DNA of 64,000 nt from Heterohyrax brucei (taxonomy: Eukaryota; Chordata; Mammalia; Hyracoidea; Procaviidae), in contig CM053158.1 of the NCBI GenBank assembly GCA_028571685.1, forward strand, positions 57,814,001 through 57,878,000. Direction: 5' to 3'. Numbering within the stretch: position 1 is the stretch's first letter; every line of letters starts with the position of its first letter. The notes beneath the pieces are model-generated. The model was not told where the DNA came from and ran no database searches. It saw only the letters and a program-made list of their open reading frames with translations. Below are positions 11,985 through 22,920 of the stretch, one piece after another. The translations under genes and the position numbers were made by a program.

Positions 11985-12280
11985 TTGGGACAAGAGTGGA
12001 CTGGACTCAGGGATACAATGTGACCATATGGCATGTGTACCTTATGGTCCTGTGTATTTATAGGATGTTATCCTACTGGTCTCTTTCTAAATGGGAGAGG
12101 AGAAGGTAGACAGAAGGGGATATGCAATTGTTAAGTGGATACAACATGTATAGAATGAAAATGAGTGTGCTGTCACTGGGCAAGGAGAGCAGAAGGAGCT
12201 ACAGATAGGTGGGCATGCAAACTTAATTTGGATTATATGCTTTCACTTAACCACAATAATAATAATAATAAAAGAACAGA
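11985..12280 (+). mobile_element. L1 3' end fragment
   Basis: It aligns by eye with the tail of the long L1 at 60740-61040: a gtggactggactc block, a gtgaccatat block, ggagagcagaaggagctac, gataggtgggcatgcaaac and a final AAT-rich tail. It is 5' truncated to the last 300 bp of the 3'UTR. Confidence 0.75.
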
Positions 12281-12534
12281 TGCTTTAAATGCTATTCAGT
12301 CCCTAAGACATTGTTTCCTAAAATCCAGTGGGTTTCATTAACTTGGTTTATCACTGTTAATGGAAAAGGACCCGATTTTAACTGAACTTGCATCAGTTCA
12401 AATAGACATTTCTTTCCAGCCATTTTCCAAGGCCTGTTTGTTAGAGCACTGATGGCCGAAATATGGGTTCATGTCTCTGCCATGCAAAGGATCTGGTTTT
12501 CTAGGGATTACTCTTTAGGATATCAGTTACCATA

Positions 12535-12682
12535 GATGTCAAGAAGCACGGGCTCTGAAATCAACCTATCTCAGTTCAGACTCTTACTGAACTACTTACT
12601 GGCTATATGACCTGAAGCAAACTGATGACTTCTATTAAGCTCTACATTTTTTGAGTTGCCTCATCTCTAAAATTGGGCTAGC
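12535..12682 (+). mobile_element. MIR, left half
   Basis: It carries MIR-like gggctctgaaatcaacc, then acttactggctatatgacc and tgcctcatctctaaaattgg. The remainder of the same MIR appears to resume at 13262 after an L1 insertion. Confidence 0.65.
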
Positions 12683-12689
12683 AACAAGA

Positions 12690-13260
12690 GAAAATGGAAA
12701 GGAAACAAATAACCCACCGAGATACAAGGGAAAGATTAGTTCAAAGGACTAACGGAACACAGATACCACCAGACTGAGTCCAGCATAACTAGATGGTCCC
12801 TAGCTACCACCACCAACTGCTCTGTTAGGGATCACAGTAGACACTCCCAGACAGAGCTGGAGAAATATGTTGAACAAAATTCTAACTCACTAGAAAAGAC
12901 CAGACTTACTGGTCTGACAGATGCTGGAGAACCACCAAGGGTACATCTCCAAGATACTCTTTTAACTCTGTACTGAACACACACGTGAAGCTTGTCTTCA
13001 GTTAAAGGGTAGACAGGACCATAAAACAAAACAAGGCTAAATGGGCACACCAATCCAGGGACAAGGATGAGAAGGTAGGAGGGAGCAGGAAAGCTAGTAA
13101 TGGGGACCTAAGGTTGAGAAAAGGAGACGGTTGACACGTTATGCAGTTGGCCACCAATGTCACGAAACAGTATGTGTATTAATTATTGAATGAGAAAGTA
13201 GTTTGCTCTGTATCCTCCATATAAAGCACAATGACAAATAAGATATAACTGGGTGAATAA
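12690..13260 (+). mobile_element. L1 3'UTR fragment, sense orientation
   Basis: This piece matches the complement of 13931-14420, the 3'UTR of the neighbouring minus-strand L1. Blocks such as accagactgagtccagca, gacagagctggagaaatatg and gaacaggaaagct-like sequence occur in the same order in both. It separates two MIR halves. Confidence 0.75.
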
Positions 13261-13261
13261 C

Positions 13262-13392
13262 AACATTTTTTTCAGAAGACCTGTTATAAGGGGTACAAGA
13301 GATAATTACACAAATTTACATAAAGTGCTTAGCCCAGTGCCTGGCATACAGTAAGCCCTCAGTGAATAATGGTTAGTAGTAATAGTAGCAGT
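13262..13392 (+). mobile_element. MIR, right half
   Basis: The sequence holds MIR 3' wording: aaagtgcttagcccagtgcc, then tggcatacagtaagccctca and tgaataatggttagtag. It continues where the left half stops at about 12682. Confidence 0.65.
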
Positions 13393-13437
13393 CTAATAGT
13401 AAAGTGATAATTCAGTTTGATTTTCCAGATAAATGTT

Positions 13438-13637
13438 TTCAGTTGCTGTCGAGTCGGTTCTGACTCATGGGGACCCCATATGTTACAAGGTAGAAATGGC
13501 TCACAGGATTTTCAAAGTTGTGACCTTTCAAAAGCAGATTTCTAGGCCTGTCTTCTGTAGTGTTTCTGGATGGGTCTGAACCACTAACCTTTTGGCTAGC
13601 AGTCAAATGCTCAACTATTTGTGCCACTGGGAGGCAC
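13438..13637 (-). mobile_element. AfroSINE, longer subtype
   Basis: The complement of the SINE tail comes first (tgctgtcgagtcggttctga), followed by an extended middle and then the tRNA-like part (accttttggctagcagtc, gtgccactggg). At 200 bp it is longer than most copies here. Confidence 0.85.
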
Positions 13638-14677
13638 ATTTTCAGATAATTCCTGTAATTAATTTTTTACTATTCATGGCAGCTTAAGCCTGAACAAAAA
13701 CCTGAGATTCACCTATCTTCTGAGCGGTTTTCAACAACCAGGGCCTTGAACCAATTCTGTCCTGTTTAGTAGTAGCTGAAAACGTTAAACCAGAATAGAC
13801 CCAAAGTTTTAATTTTTTAAATTTGGGTATATTGTAATGATAACTGCAACAAGAAAAATTATGGTTCAAAGCCCTACAAGAAACCTAATCCCAAGGGTAA
13901 CATATGTGTTACATAGCGACCAAATCTTTTTTTGGACTTTAGGTAAAGGTTTACAGCACAAATTCATTTCTCATGAAACAGTTAATACGCATGTTGTTTT
14001 GCGACATTGGTTGCCAACTCAAACATGTTAACACTCTCACCTTGTGGACCTTGAGTATCCCATTACCAGCTTTCCTGTTCCCTCCGGCCTTCTCACCTTT
14101 GCCATTGGGCTGTTATGCCCTTTTATCTTGTTTTATGGACCCATCTGTTCTTTGGCTGGAGAGTAGGCTTCATGAGTGTCTTCAGTACTGAGTTAAAACA
14201 GTGCCCCGGGGACACACTCTTGGGGTTCTCCAGTCTCAGTTCAGACTAGTAAGTGTAGTCTTTTCTAGCAAGTTAGACTTTTGTTCTACATATTTCTCCA
14301 GCTCTGCTGGGATACTCTGTTGTGATCTCTATCAGAGAAGTTGACAGCGGTCGCCAGAGACCATCTAGTGGTACTAGACTCAGTCTGGTGGAGGCTGTGG
14401 TGATTGTGGTCCATTGGTTGCCCAAACTAATCTTTCCCTTGTGTCTTTGGTTTTCTTCATTCCCCCATGCTCCAGATGGGGTGGAACCAGTAGAATATCT
14501 TAGATGGCTGCTCACAAGTTTTTAAGACTATAAATACTACTCACCAAAATAAGATGTAGAGCATTTTACTTGTAAGCTATGTTTATGCCTACTGGTGCCC
14601 TCAGAGACCATGGTCCCCACAGACATCAACCTGGTAATTTGGTCCTTCAGGGAATTTGGGCACACATATGTCCATGA

Positions 14678-14864
14678 AGTGTTCTGGCATAGTGGTTAAG
14701 TGCTATGGCTGCTAACAAAAAGATCAGCAATTTGAATCCACTAGGTGCTCCTTGCACTTGGCTACTTGGCTACTACTTGGCTAGGTGCTCCTTGGGGCGA
14801 TTTTACTCTGTCCTATGGGGTCACACTGAGTTCGAATCAACTCGGCAATGGAATGGGTGTGGAG
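14678..14864 (+). mobile_element. AfroSINE nested in L1
   Basis: It carries tRNA-like ggcatagtggttaag and gctgctaacaaaaagatcag and a tail ending cgaatcaactcggcaatgg. The flanks repeat tgtccatga at 14669-14677 and 14865-14873, a clean 9-bp target duplication. A short internal duplication around tacttggct is present near 14760-14785. Confidence 0.9.
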
Positions 14865-16208
14865 TGTCCATGATCTTGCCTTTGGTGAGTGTACTGGCTT
14901 CCCCAGTATTGTATACTGTCTTACCTTTTATCAAAGTTACCACTTATCTATTGTCTATTTAGTGTTTTGCTTTCTCCACTTCTTTTCTCCCTTGCAACCA
15001 TAAATGATTGTTTCTTTTTGTGTGTAAACCTTTTCGTGGCTTTTTAGAATAGTGATCTCTTAAGGTATTTGTCCCTTTGTGGTTGACTTATTTCACTCAG
15101 CATAATACCCTCCAGTTTCATCCGTGTTCGCAGATGCTTGCAGGTAGATTCATTATTATTCTTTATCATTGTGTAATATTCTACTGAGTGTATGTACCAT
15201 AAATTGTTTATCCATTCATCTTTTGATAAGAACTTGGATTGTTTTTATCTTTTTGCTATTGTAAATAATGCTGTAATGAATATGGGTGTGCATATGTCTA
15301 TTCCTGTAATGGCTCTTGTTTCTCTAGGATATATTCCTAAGAGTGGGATTGCTGAATCATACAGTATTTCTATTTCTGTGTTTATAATGTAGTACCATAC
15401 CATTTTCCAAAATGATTGCACCATTTTGCATTCCTACCAGCAGTGCTTAAGAGTTCTAACCCTGTAGCCTCTGCAACATTTGTTATTTTCTGTTTGTTTG
15501 CTTGCTTTTTCTTTCATTCTTGCCAGTAACGTCAAGGTTAGATGGTATCTCACAATGGCTACAAGTTGCATTTTTCTAATGCCTAGAAATTGAGAGCATT
15601 TCTCAGGTGTCTGTTAGTTGCTTGAATGTTTTCTTTGGTGAAGTATCTGTTCATACCTTTTGCCAGTTTTGATTGCATTATTTGTCATTTATTATTGTAG
15701 TGGTGTGTTTTCCTGTAGATTTGAGAGATTAAAACTTTGGCTGACTTGTCATGGCCAATTTTTTTTTCACAATCTGTAGATTGTCTTTTTACTGTTTTAT
15801 GAAGTCTTTTGATGAACATACGTATCGAATTTTTAGGAGATCCTACTTATTTAGCTTATACGCTGATGTTTATGTATTGTTAGTTATGATTTGTATCCTG
15901 TTTTTGCCATGTATTAGGTTCTGTAGCTTTGATTCTACTTTTTATTCTATGATCTTTATAGTTTGGGGTTTTACATTTAGAACCTTGATCCATTTTAAAT
16001 TAGTTTTTCTGTATGGTGGGAAATATGGGCCATGTTTCCTTGTTTTACAGATGGATATCCAGTTTTGCTGGCACCATTTGTTAAAAAGACTGTCCTATCT
16101 CCATTTGATGGACTTGGGCCCCCCTGTTGACGATTGGATGACCATAGGTGGATAGATTTGTATCTGGGTTCTCAATTCTGTTCCATTGGTCGTTGTGTCT
16201 ATTGTAGC

Positions 16209-16322
16209 AGTCGGCCAAAAAAGCCAAGTGCCATCGAGTCGGATCCGATTCATGGCGACCCTGCCAAGCCAAGTGCCGTCGAGTCGGATCCGACTCATGG
16301 CGACCCTAGGCGACCCTAGGGG
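16209..16322 (-). mobile_element. AfroSINE tail, tandemly duplicated, nested in L1
   Basis: Two 40-bp units (16223-16262 and 16268-16307) differ at two positions. Each is the antisense AfroSINE 3' region containing gagtcggatccga. A further short duplication of gcgaccctag follows. CpG sites are unusually intact for this window. The tRNA-like head is absent. Confidence 0.8.
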
Positions 16323-16439
16323 CCAGCTATTTTGACCACCATAGCCGTGTAGCAGGCTCTGAGGTCAGGTAGTGCAAGTGCTCCTACCTCATTCTTCTTC
16401 TTCACTGGTGCTTTTCTTATCCAGGCAACCAAATCTTTT

Positions 16440-17489
16440 GACCATCGGATCTGAGCAGAATCAGAAACAGCAGTGCTCATTCAAGGATGGTAGCTAACTA
16501 TGACACTTTGAATGTGTGTTTCTCTCCACAGTCCTCCCAGTAACCCAACTCCCTACATTAGGCTCTTGAAATGGTTCACTGGATCTCTTTCCAGTCTGTC
16601 ATTCCAGGGCTTCGATATAATTTTCCTTTTTTGGTCATTGTTCCAGTGCACCTGAATATCATAAATTCAGGTCTCTTCTGGTTTTGCTTTTTTGGCCATG
16701 GCTGAACCACTTAAAACCAGTTTAAAGCCCTGTCTATAATTGGGCATAATTTCATAATCAGTAATTCCTAAGGGTGAGAGAAGAAGAGCCAAACTACCCC
16801 CATATGCACTCTGAATCCAAGTGCTTGTGGCTCTATATCCAATATGCGTATTTCAGTTAAGGTGGGCTAAGTTACACTGTTATAATAAACACCACCCTAT
16901 TCTCAGTAGCTTAAATCACCAAAATTTTATTTTTGATTTATGTTTCCTGTCTAATGTGAGCCAGCAGGGTCTATGCTCATCATAGTCACTCTGGGACCCA
17001 GACTGATAGAACAGCTACCATAACAAATGTTCTTGGTCATCAAGCCAGAAGGAAAGCAAACAAGTGGAAAGTGTGTACTGGTTCTTAAAGTTTCCACTAG
17101 GAGGGACGTGTGTCACTTTCATTCACATTTTGTTGTTCTAAGCAAGTCATGTGGCCACTCCCACTTACAAGTAGGGTGAGAAGTTCAGTTCTCCCTCTCT
17201 GAGAAGGAAAGCCAGAACGTAAATGTTTCTCAGAAGGAAATATTTGGGAATAAACACCAATGAGAGACACAAAATTTAAGTACTGTGGTAAATACTCTTA
17301 ATGAAAAGATAAAAACAATACCCAATTCCTGTTCTCACTGACCTTGCAGTTAAGTAGGCAAACTATGGCATATAACGTATGACTTTAAAACACTCTAGCA
17401 GTTCATCCAAGTCACACTGAAAAAGTTAACCATCTGTTACACGGGTACTCCATTGGAGATTTTATTATTTTTGCCACCCTGGAGGACAA
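16440..17489. other. Intergenic; possible ancient interspersed repeat at 16855-17270
   Basis: The first 400 bases show nothing recognisable. From about 16855, blocks such as ctcagtagcttaaatcacc, ctctgggacccagactgat and gtcatgtggccactccca resemble an old mammalian repeat found in many loci. I cannot assign it to a family. Confidence 0.4.
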
Positions 17490-17657
17490 TTTGGAAACCC
17501 TGGTGGTGCAGTGGTTAAGTGCTAGGTCTGCTAACCAAAAGCTTGGGAATTTGAATCTGCCAGGTGCTCCTTGGAAACTCTATGGAGCAGTTCTTCTGTA
17601 TCCTGTAAAGTCATTATGAGTTGGAATCCACTTAACAGCAGTGGGTTTTTAGAGCAC
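17490..17657 (+). mobile_element. AfroSINE
   Basis: This near-complete copy starts at ggaaaccctggtggtgcagt, passes gctaaccaaaagcttggg and ends ttaacagcagtgggttttt. Confidence 0.9.
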
Positions 17658-17689
17658 AATTAGCATTGTCTAGAGAAATTTATCCCCCA

Positions 17690-18990
17690 CATGTATATCA
17701 GTTTGTCATACTGTGGAGGCTTGCATATTGCTGGGATACTGAAAGCTGTGCCACTGGTATTCATATATCAGCAGGTTCATCCATAGTGTGCAGGTTTCAG
17801 CTGAGCTTTTAGCCTAAAACAGACTAGGAAGAAGGACCTGGCAGTCTACTTCTGAAAAGATTTAGCCGGTGAAAACCTTACGAATATTAACAGAACGTTG
17901 TTTGATATATTGTTGGAAGATGAGCCCTTCAGGTTGGAGGGTACACAAAATATGACTGGAGAAGAGCTGCCTCCTCAAAGTAGCGCTACCCTTAATGAGA
18001 TGGATAGAGTAAAGCTTTTAGGGCTTTCATTTGCTGATGTGGCATGACTCAAAATAAGACAAAACAGCTACGAACATCCGCTAATAATCAGAACATGGAT
18101 GAAAGAAATATGAACGCAAGGATTTTAGAATTGTCGAGAATGAGATGGAACACATAAACATCAATATCCTAGGTATTAGTGAGCTGAAATGGGCTGTAAC
18201 TGGCCATTTTGAATCCAATAATTATCTGTCCTATTATGCCAACAATGACAACTTGTAGAGGAATGGTTTTGCATTCGTCCTCAAAAAAGAACATTTCAAG
18301 ATCTATTCTGAAGTGCAACCTTGTCAGTGATAGGATAATATCCATGTACCTACAAAGAAGACCAGTTAATATGCCTATTCAAACTCAACTACTAAGGATA
18401 AAGATTAAGATATTGAAGATTTTTACCAACTTCTATAGTCTAAAGTTGGTTGAACATGCAATCAGTATGCACTGATAGTTACTGGAGATGGGAATGTGGG
18501 AGTTAGAAATAAAGAATGACAGGGAGTTGAAAAATATGGCTTTGGTGATAAAAATAATGCTGGAGATCATGTAATAGAATTTTGTTAGGATCAATGAGTT
18601 CTTTATTACATATATTTTTTATTATCAACACTCTAGATGTGGACCTCTTCAGATGGAATACACAGAAATTAAATTCACAACATATATGGGAACAGAAAAT
18701 GGCAAAGCTCATGTCACCAATTAAAACAGGGCCAGGGGCTAACTGCAAAACAGCTCATCAATTGCTCATATGCAAGTTCAAGCTGAAAGCAAAGAAAATT
18801 AGAACAAGTCCACAAGAGCCAAGTTGTGACCTTTAGTATATCCCACATGACTTTAGAGACCATCTCAAGAAAAAAATTGATGCATTAAACAGTAATGACC
18901 AAAGACCAGATACGTTATGGAATAACATCAAAGTCTTCATACAAGAAGAAAGCAAGAAGTTGTTAAAAAAACAGGAAGGAAAAGAAAAGA
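17690..18990 (+). mobile_element. RTE (BovB-like) LINE, 5' region and endonuclease remnant
   Basis: A GC-richer leader (about 17690-18060) precedes a decayed apurinic-endonuclease-like reading. Visible pieces include ISELKWAVTGHFES near 18176-18220, LKCNLVSDRIISM near 18310 and GPGANCKTAHQLLICKFKL near 18730. Stops and frameshifts are frequent. The copy ends near 18990 before the reverse-transcriptase part and abuts a minus-strand L1. It belongs to the RTE group that also left copies at 22.9, 39.5 and 53.6 kb. Confidence 0.75.
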
Positions 18991-19290
18991 CCAAAATGGA
19001 TATGACATGTGTCTGCTGGCCACTTGAATGTCTTCTTTGGTGAAGTGTTTGTTGATTTCCTTTGCCCATTTTTTGAGTTGTTTGTCTTTCTGGTGTAGAA
19101 GTGTTGGGTTTTCCTGTAGATTTTAGAGATTAGACCTTTGTCTGGTTTATAATAGCCACTATTTTTCCCCAGTCTACAGGTTGCCTTTTTTGTTCTTTTG
19201 GTGAAGTCTTTTGATGAGCTCAAATGTTTAGTTTTCATAAGATCCCAATTATTTAGCTTATCATCTGGAGTTTGTGTATTGTTGATCAGT

Positions 19291-19459
19291 GGTTAAACCC
19301 AAAACTCATTGCCGTAAAGTCAATTCCAACTTATAACAACCCTGTAGGTCAGAGTAGAATTGCCCCATAGAGTTTCCAAGGAGCATCTGGCAGATTTGAA
19401 CTGTTGACCTTTTGGTTAGCAGACATAGCACTTAACCACTACACCACCAGAGCTTCCAG
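19291..19459 (-). mobile_element. AfroSINE nested in L1
   Basis: The antisense SINE tail (attgccgtaaagtcaattcc) leads, and the tRNA-like end (accttttggttagcagac, cttaaccactacaccacc) follows. It is nearly full length. Confidence 0.9.
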
Positions 19460-20557
19460 TAAATGGTTAGTATCCTGTGAATGATGTGTATTAGGGCTTC
19501 TAGAGTTAATAATATATATATATATATTTTGAGTTATGTAGTTTTCTGCTTTATATTTAGGTCTTTGATTTGCTTTGAATTAGTTTTTTTGTATACATTG
19601 AGAGGAATGGATCCCGTTGCATTTTTTTCACAGATGGGAATCCAGTTTTGTGAACCCCATTAGCTAACAACACTGTCTTTTCCCCATTTGATGGACTTTG
19701 GACATTTGTTGACAATCAGGTGACCACAGGTGGATGGATTTACATGTCTGAGTTCTCAGTTCTGTTCCACTGGTCCATGTATCTCTCATTGTACAAGTAC
19801 CAGGCTATTACAACTACTGTAGCTCTATAGCAGGTTCTCAGGCCAGGTAGTGAGGATCCTCTTACTTTATTCTTCTTCAGTGGTGCTTTACTTATCCAGG
19901 GCCTCTTAACCTTTCCACATATAGTTAATGATAAGTTTTTCCATCTCTTTAAAGAACGTTTTTGGTATTTGGATAGAGATTGCATTTTATTTGTAAAACA
20001 CTTTGGATAAAATTGTCATTTTTACAATGTTAAGTATACCTATTCATGAGCATAGTATGCTTTTCCATTTATATAGCTCTCTTGTGGTTTGTTATAGTAG
20101 TATTTTGTTGTTTTCTTGGTATAGATCTTTTACATTTGTGTTTAGGTTTATTCCTAGGTGTTTTATTATTTTAGGCACTATTTTAAATGGTGTTGTTTTC
20201 CTGACTTCCTTTTCATTGTTCTTTTTATTGATGTATAAGAATCCAATTGATTATTGTATGGTTATCTTATATTCTGCTGGATCTTTCAATAAGTCCCAGT
20301 AGTTTTCTTGTGGAGTCTTTAGAGTTTACTATGTATAGTATCATATCATCCAAAAATAGGAACAGTTTAACTTCATTACTAATTTAGATGCCCTTTATTT
20401 CTTTTTCTTGCTTTATTGTTCTATCTAGGACTTCCAAAACAATATTAAATAGGAGTGGTAATAAAGGGCATTCTTGTCTTGCTCTTCTTCTCAAGGAGAA
20501 TATTTTCAGCCTCTTTCCATTAAAAATTATGTTGACCATTCATTTTACATAAATGAC

Positions 20558-21080
20558 TGTTTTAGTCGGCTAAGGCTGCTCTACCAGAAATACCGCAAAG
20601 TGGATAACTTTAACAGAGGAAGGTTTATTCTTACACCGTCTGGTAGGCTACAAGTCCAAATTCAGGATGTCCACTCCAGGGGAAGTTTTTCCCCTTGTTG
20701 GCTCTGGAGGAAAGCCCAGTATTGTATCAGTCTTTGTCCAAGGAGCATCTTGGCACAGGAACCTCAGATGTGACAGACGCGCTCTTCTCCCGGTGCTGCT
20801 TTCTTGATGGTGTCAGGTTGCCAATTCTCTGCCTGCTTCTCTTTCCTTTTATCTCTCACAGAATGAAAGGATTAAGGGTGGGGCAAGGTACATTCAAGGG
20901 AAGCTCCCTTTACAAGGGAGCAGGGAGATTATCTATGAAGGGATTTACAGGCCCACCCTAATCCTTTAACATATAGCATAGGAAAACCACAAAACAGAGG
21001 ACAATCACAAAATACTGGGAGTCATGGCCGAGCCATGTGACTACACATATTTTGGGGGGGACACAATTCAATCCATGACA
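20558..21080 (-). mobile_element. MaLR-type 3' LTR
   Basis: This is 523 bp beginning tgttttagtcggctaagg and ending caatccatgaca, so on the minus strand it has TG...CA termini. It matches the right-hand LTR at 22092-22614 along its whole length, with the same size. The inner edge of the internal region on the minus strand ends aaagggtgaga, a weak polypurine tract. Confidence 0.85.
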
Positions 21081-22091
21081 TCTCACCCTTTGACACCCCA
21101 AAAATCACATCACTGAAACTTGTAACACATGTATCTCATATGACAGAAGTTGTAAATCAGTTTCAAGTCCAAAATACAAAAACTCTTCTACATCTGTGAA
21201 ACCTAGAATACAAGCTATCTGCTTCTAAAGGTACAGTGTCAGAACAGGCACAAGTTAGACATTCCATTACAAATGGGAGAAATTTCAGGGAAAGAAGACC
21301 TTAAAAGGCAAAACACAAGTCAGCGGAACTCATTACATTAGCCTTCAAAGCACTGAAAACACTCTTACGTTTTCTGAGACATTTTACACCATAGTCCTGT
21401 CCTCCAGACTCTAGGTATTGGTCACACTCTCTGAATTCTGAGTGAAGACCTCAGCCCTATGGTACAATTTTACTTTCAAGGCCCACTTGGACAGAAACTC
21501 TGCCCCATTGGCTTTAGGTGCACCTTAAGCCCAAATGAGTGACTATTCCACCCTTACATACAGGACACCATGGTTCCACCCTTTCAAACCCCTGAGGTCA
21601 TGGCCATACCTTTTGAGAAAGAGAGAGTTCAACTTCTCATGTTGTTTGTCTCTTCAGCTCTTGCTTCCTATGGCCACATGGCCTGGGCCTCAGGCCCACA
21701 TCTGCTCTGCTGGGGCAAGTGTTCCAAAGCTCTGTAGCTCCTCTGATTCAAGTGCCCAGAGGCACCCCACTCAGCTAGGAAAACTCAATGTACAGGCACT
21801 CAGCTCTCTGCTCTGTGGGTCAGCAAGGCTAGCTCCACCAATTCAAGTGCCCGGAGGCACTCTGTTCTGTGAAGGAAACTCTATGCACAGGCACTTAGCT
21901 CTCTTGCTCCATGGGTCAGCTCCAGCGCTGCCTCTGGTTCTGTTGCTGCCGCTGCTGCCACCAGTCCTTTGTTATTTCTCACCATCTGCACTTTCTTCAT
22001 TCCTTCTGAATCTTCTATCCATTCACAATTTCAAAATGCCTTCCACATTTTAGGTGGAAGAGCAGCACCCAGCTCTCACGGTACCAAGTTC
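21081..22091 (-). mobile_element. MaLR-type internal region, non-coding
   Basis: These 1,011 bp lie between the paired LTRs. Next to the 5' LTR the minus strand reads ttggtaccgtgagagctggg, the position expected of a primer-binding site and similar in wording to the start of other MaLR internal regions. No gag, pol or env-like frame is visible, as usual for the non-autonomous MaLR group. Confidence 0.75.
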
Positions 22092-22614
22092 TGTTTTAGT
22101 CAGCTAGGACTGCTCTAACAGAAATACCACAGAGTGGATGGCTTTAACAAAGGAAGGTTTATTCTTACACAGTCTGGTAGGCTACAAGTCCAAATTCAGT
22201 ATGTCTGCTCCAGGGGAAGGCTTTCCCTTTGTCAGCTCTGGAGGAGAGTCCAATATTGTATCAGTCTTTGTCCAGGGAGCATCTTGCACGGAAACCTCGG
22301 GTCTGACTGATCCGCTCTCCTGTCGGTGCAGCTTTCTTCGTGGTGTGAGGTTCCCAATTCTCTACTTGCTTCCCTTCCCTTTTATCTCTTGCAGAATGAA
22401 AGGATTAAGGGTGAGGCAAGCCATACTCCAGAGAAACTCTCTTTACAGTGGAGCAGGGAGGTGATCTTCTGAAGGGATCTACAGTCCCATACTAATCATT
22501 TTACATACAACACAGCAAAATCACAAAATGGAGGACAATCATAGAATACAAGGAATCATGGCCCAGCCACATGGCTGCACATATTTTTGGGGAGACACAA
22601 TTCAATCTATGAGA
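22092..22614 (-). mobile_element. MaLR-type 5' LTR
   Basis: This 523-bp partner of the LTR at 20558-21080 begins tgttttagtcagctagga and ends caatctatgaga. The last dinucleotide is altered from the expected ca. L1 sequence resumes immediately on both sides of the pair. A 5-bp target duplication is only partly preserved (atgac on the left, gtaac on the right). Confidence 0.85.
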
Positions 22615-22835
22615 GTAACCTTTATTATATTGATAAATTTCCCTTCTATACCTATTTGAGAGTTTTTAATTAGGAATGGGTGCTGGAGTTTACCAGGTGC
22701 CTTTTCTGTGCCAACTGAGATGATCATGCGATTCTTTTATTCATGCAGTGGATTACATTGATTGATTTTTTGTTGTTGAACCATGCTTGTATACCTAGTC
22801 TGAATCCTACCTGGTTATGGTGTATTATTTTATTT

Positions 22836-22920
22836 TATATGGTACTGAAGCTGCAGTACCATATAAATGCAGTACCATATAAATGCAGTACCAATACAAT
22901 GTCAAAAGACATTGTATTGG
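22836..22920. repeat. Two adjacent hairpins and a 16-bp tandem repeat at an RTE 5' junction
   Basis: Arms 22836-22847 and 22854-22865 are perfect 12-bp complements with a 6-nt loop. Arms 22891-22903 and 22908-22920 are perfect 13-bp complements with an AAAA loop. Between them gcagtaccatataaat occurs twice. The second right arm is the start of the RTE fragment, and the first left arm ends the L1 flank. Confidence 0.85.

Larger units (their letters stand above)
13931..16427 (-). mobile_element. L1, 5' truncated, minus strand (3'UTR and ORF2 3' part)
   Basis: The left kilobase is the L1 3'UTR in antisense and the rest is the 3' part of ORF2, with many stops. The element is flanked by an exact 12-bp duplication, accaaatctttt, at 13919-13930 and 16428-16439, as expected for target-primed insertion. 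The poly(A) remnant is the T-run at 13927-13933. Two AfroSINEs are nested within it. Confidence 0.88.

Noticed and set aside
15751-16155. A 134-codon hydrophobic plus-strand frame resembling a membrane protein
   Set aside because: It is the antisense of L1 ORF2. U-rich antisense L1 always decodes to hydrophobic residues.
21535-22053. A 172-codon plus-strand open frame rich in Leu and Pro
   Set aside because: It lies in the non-coding interior of a MaLR element on the antisense strand and resembles no family.
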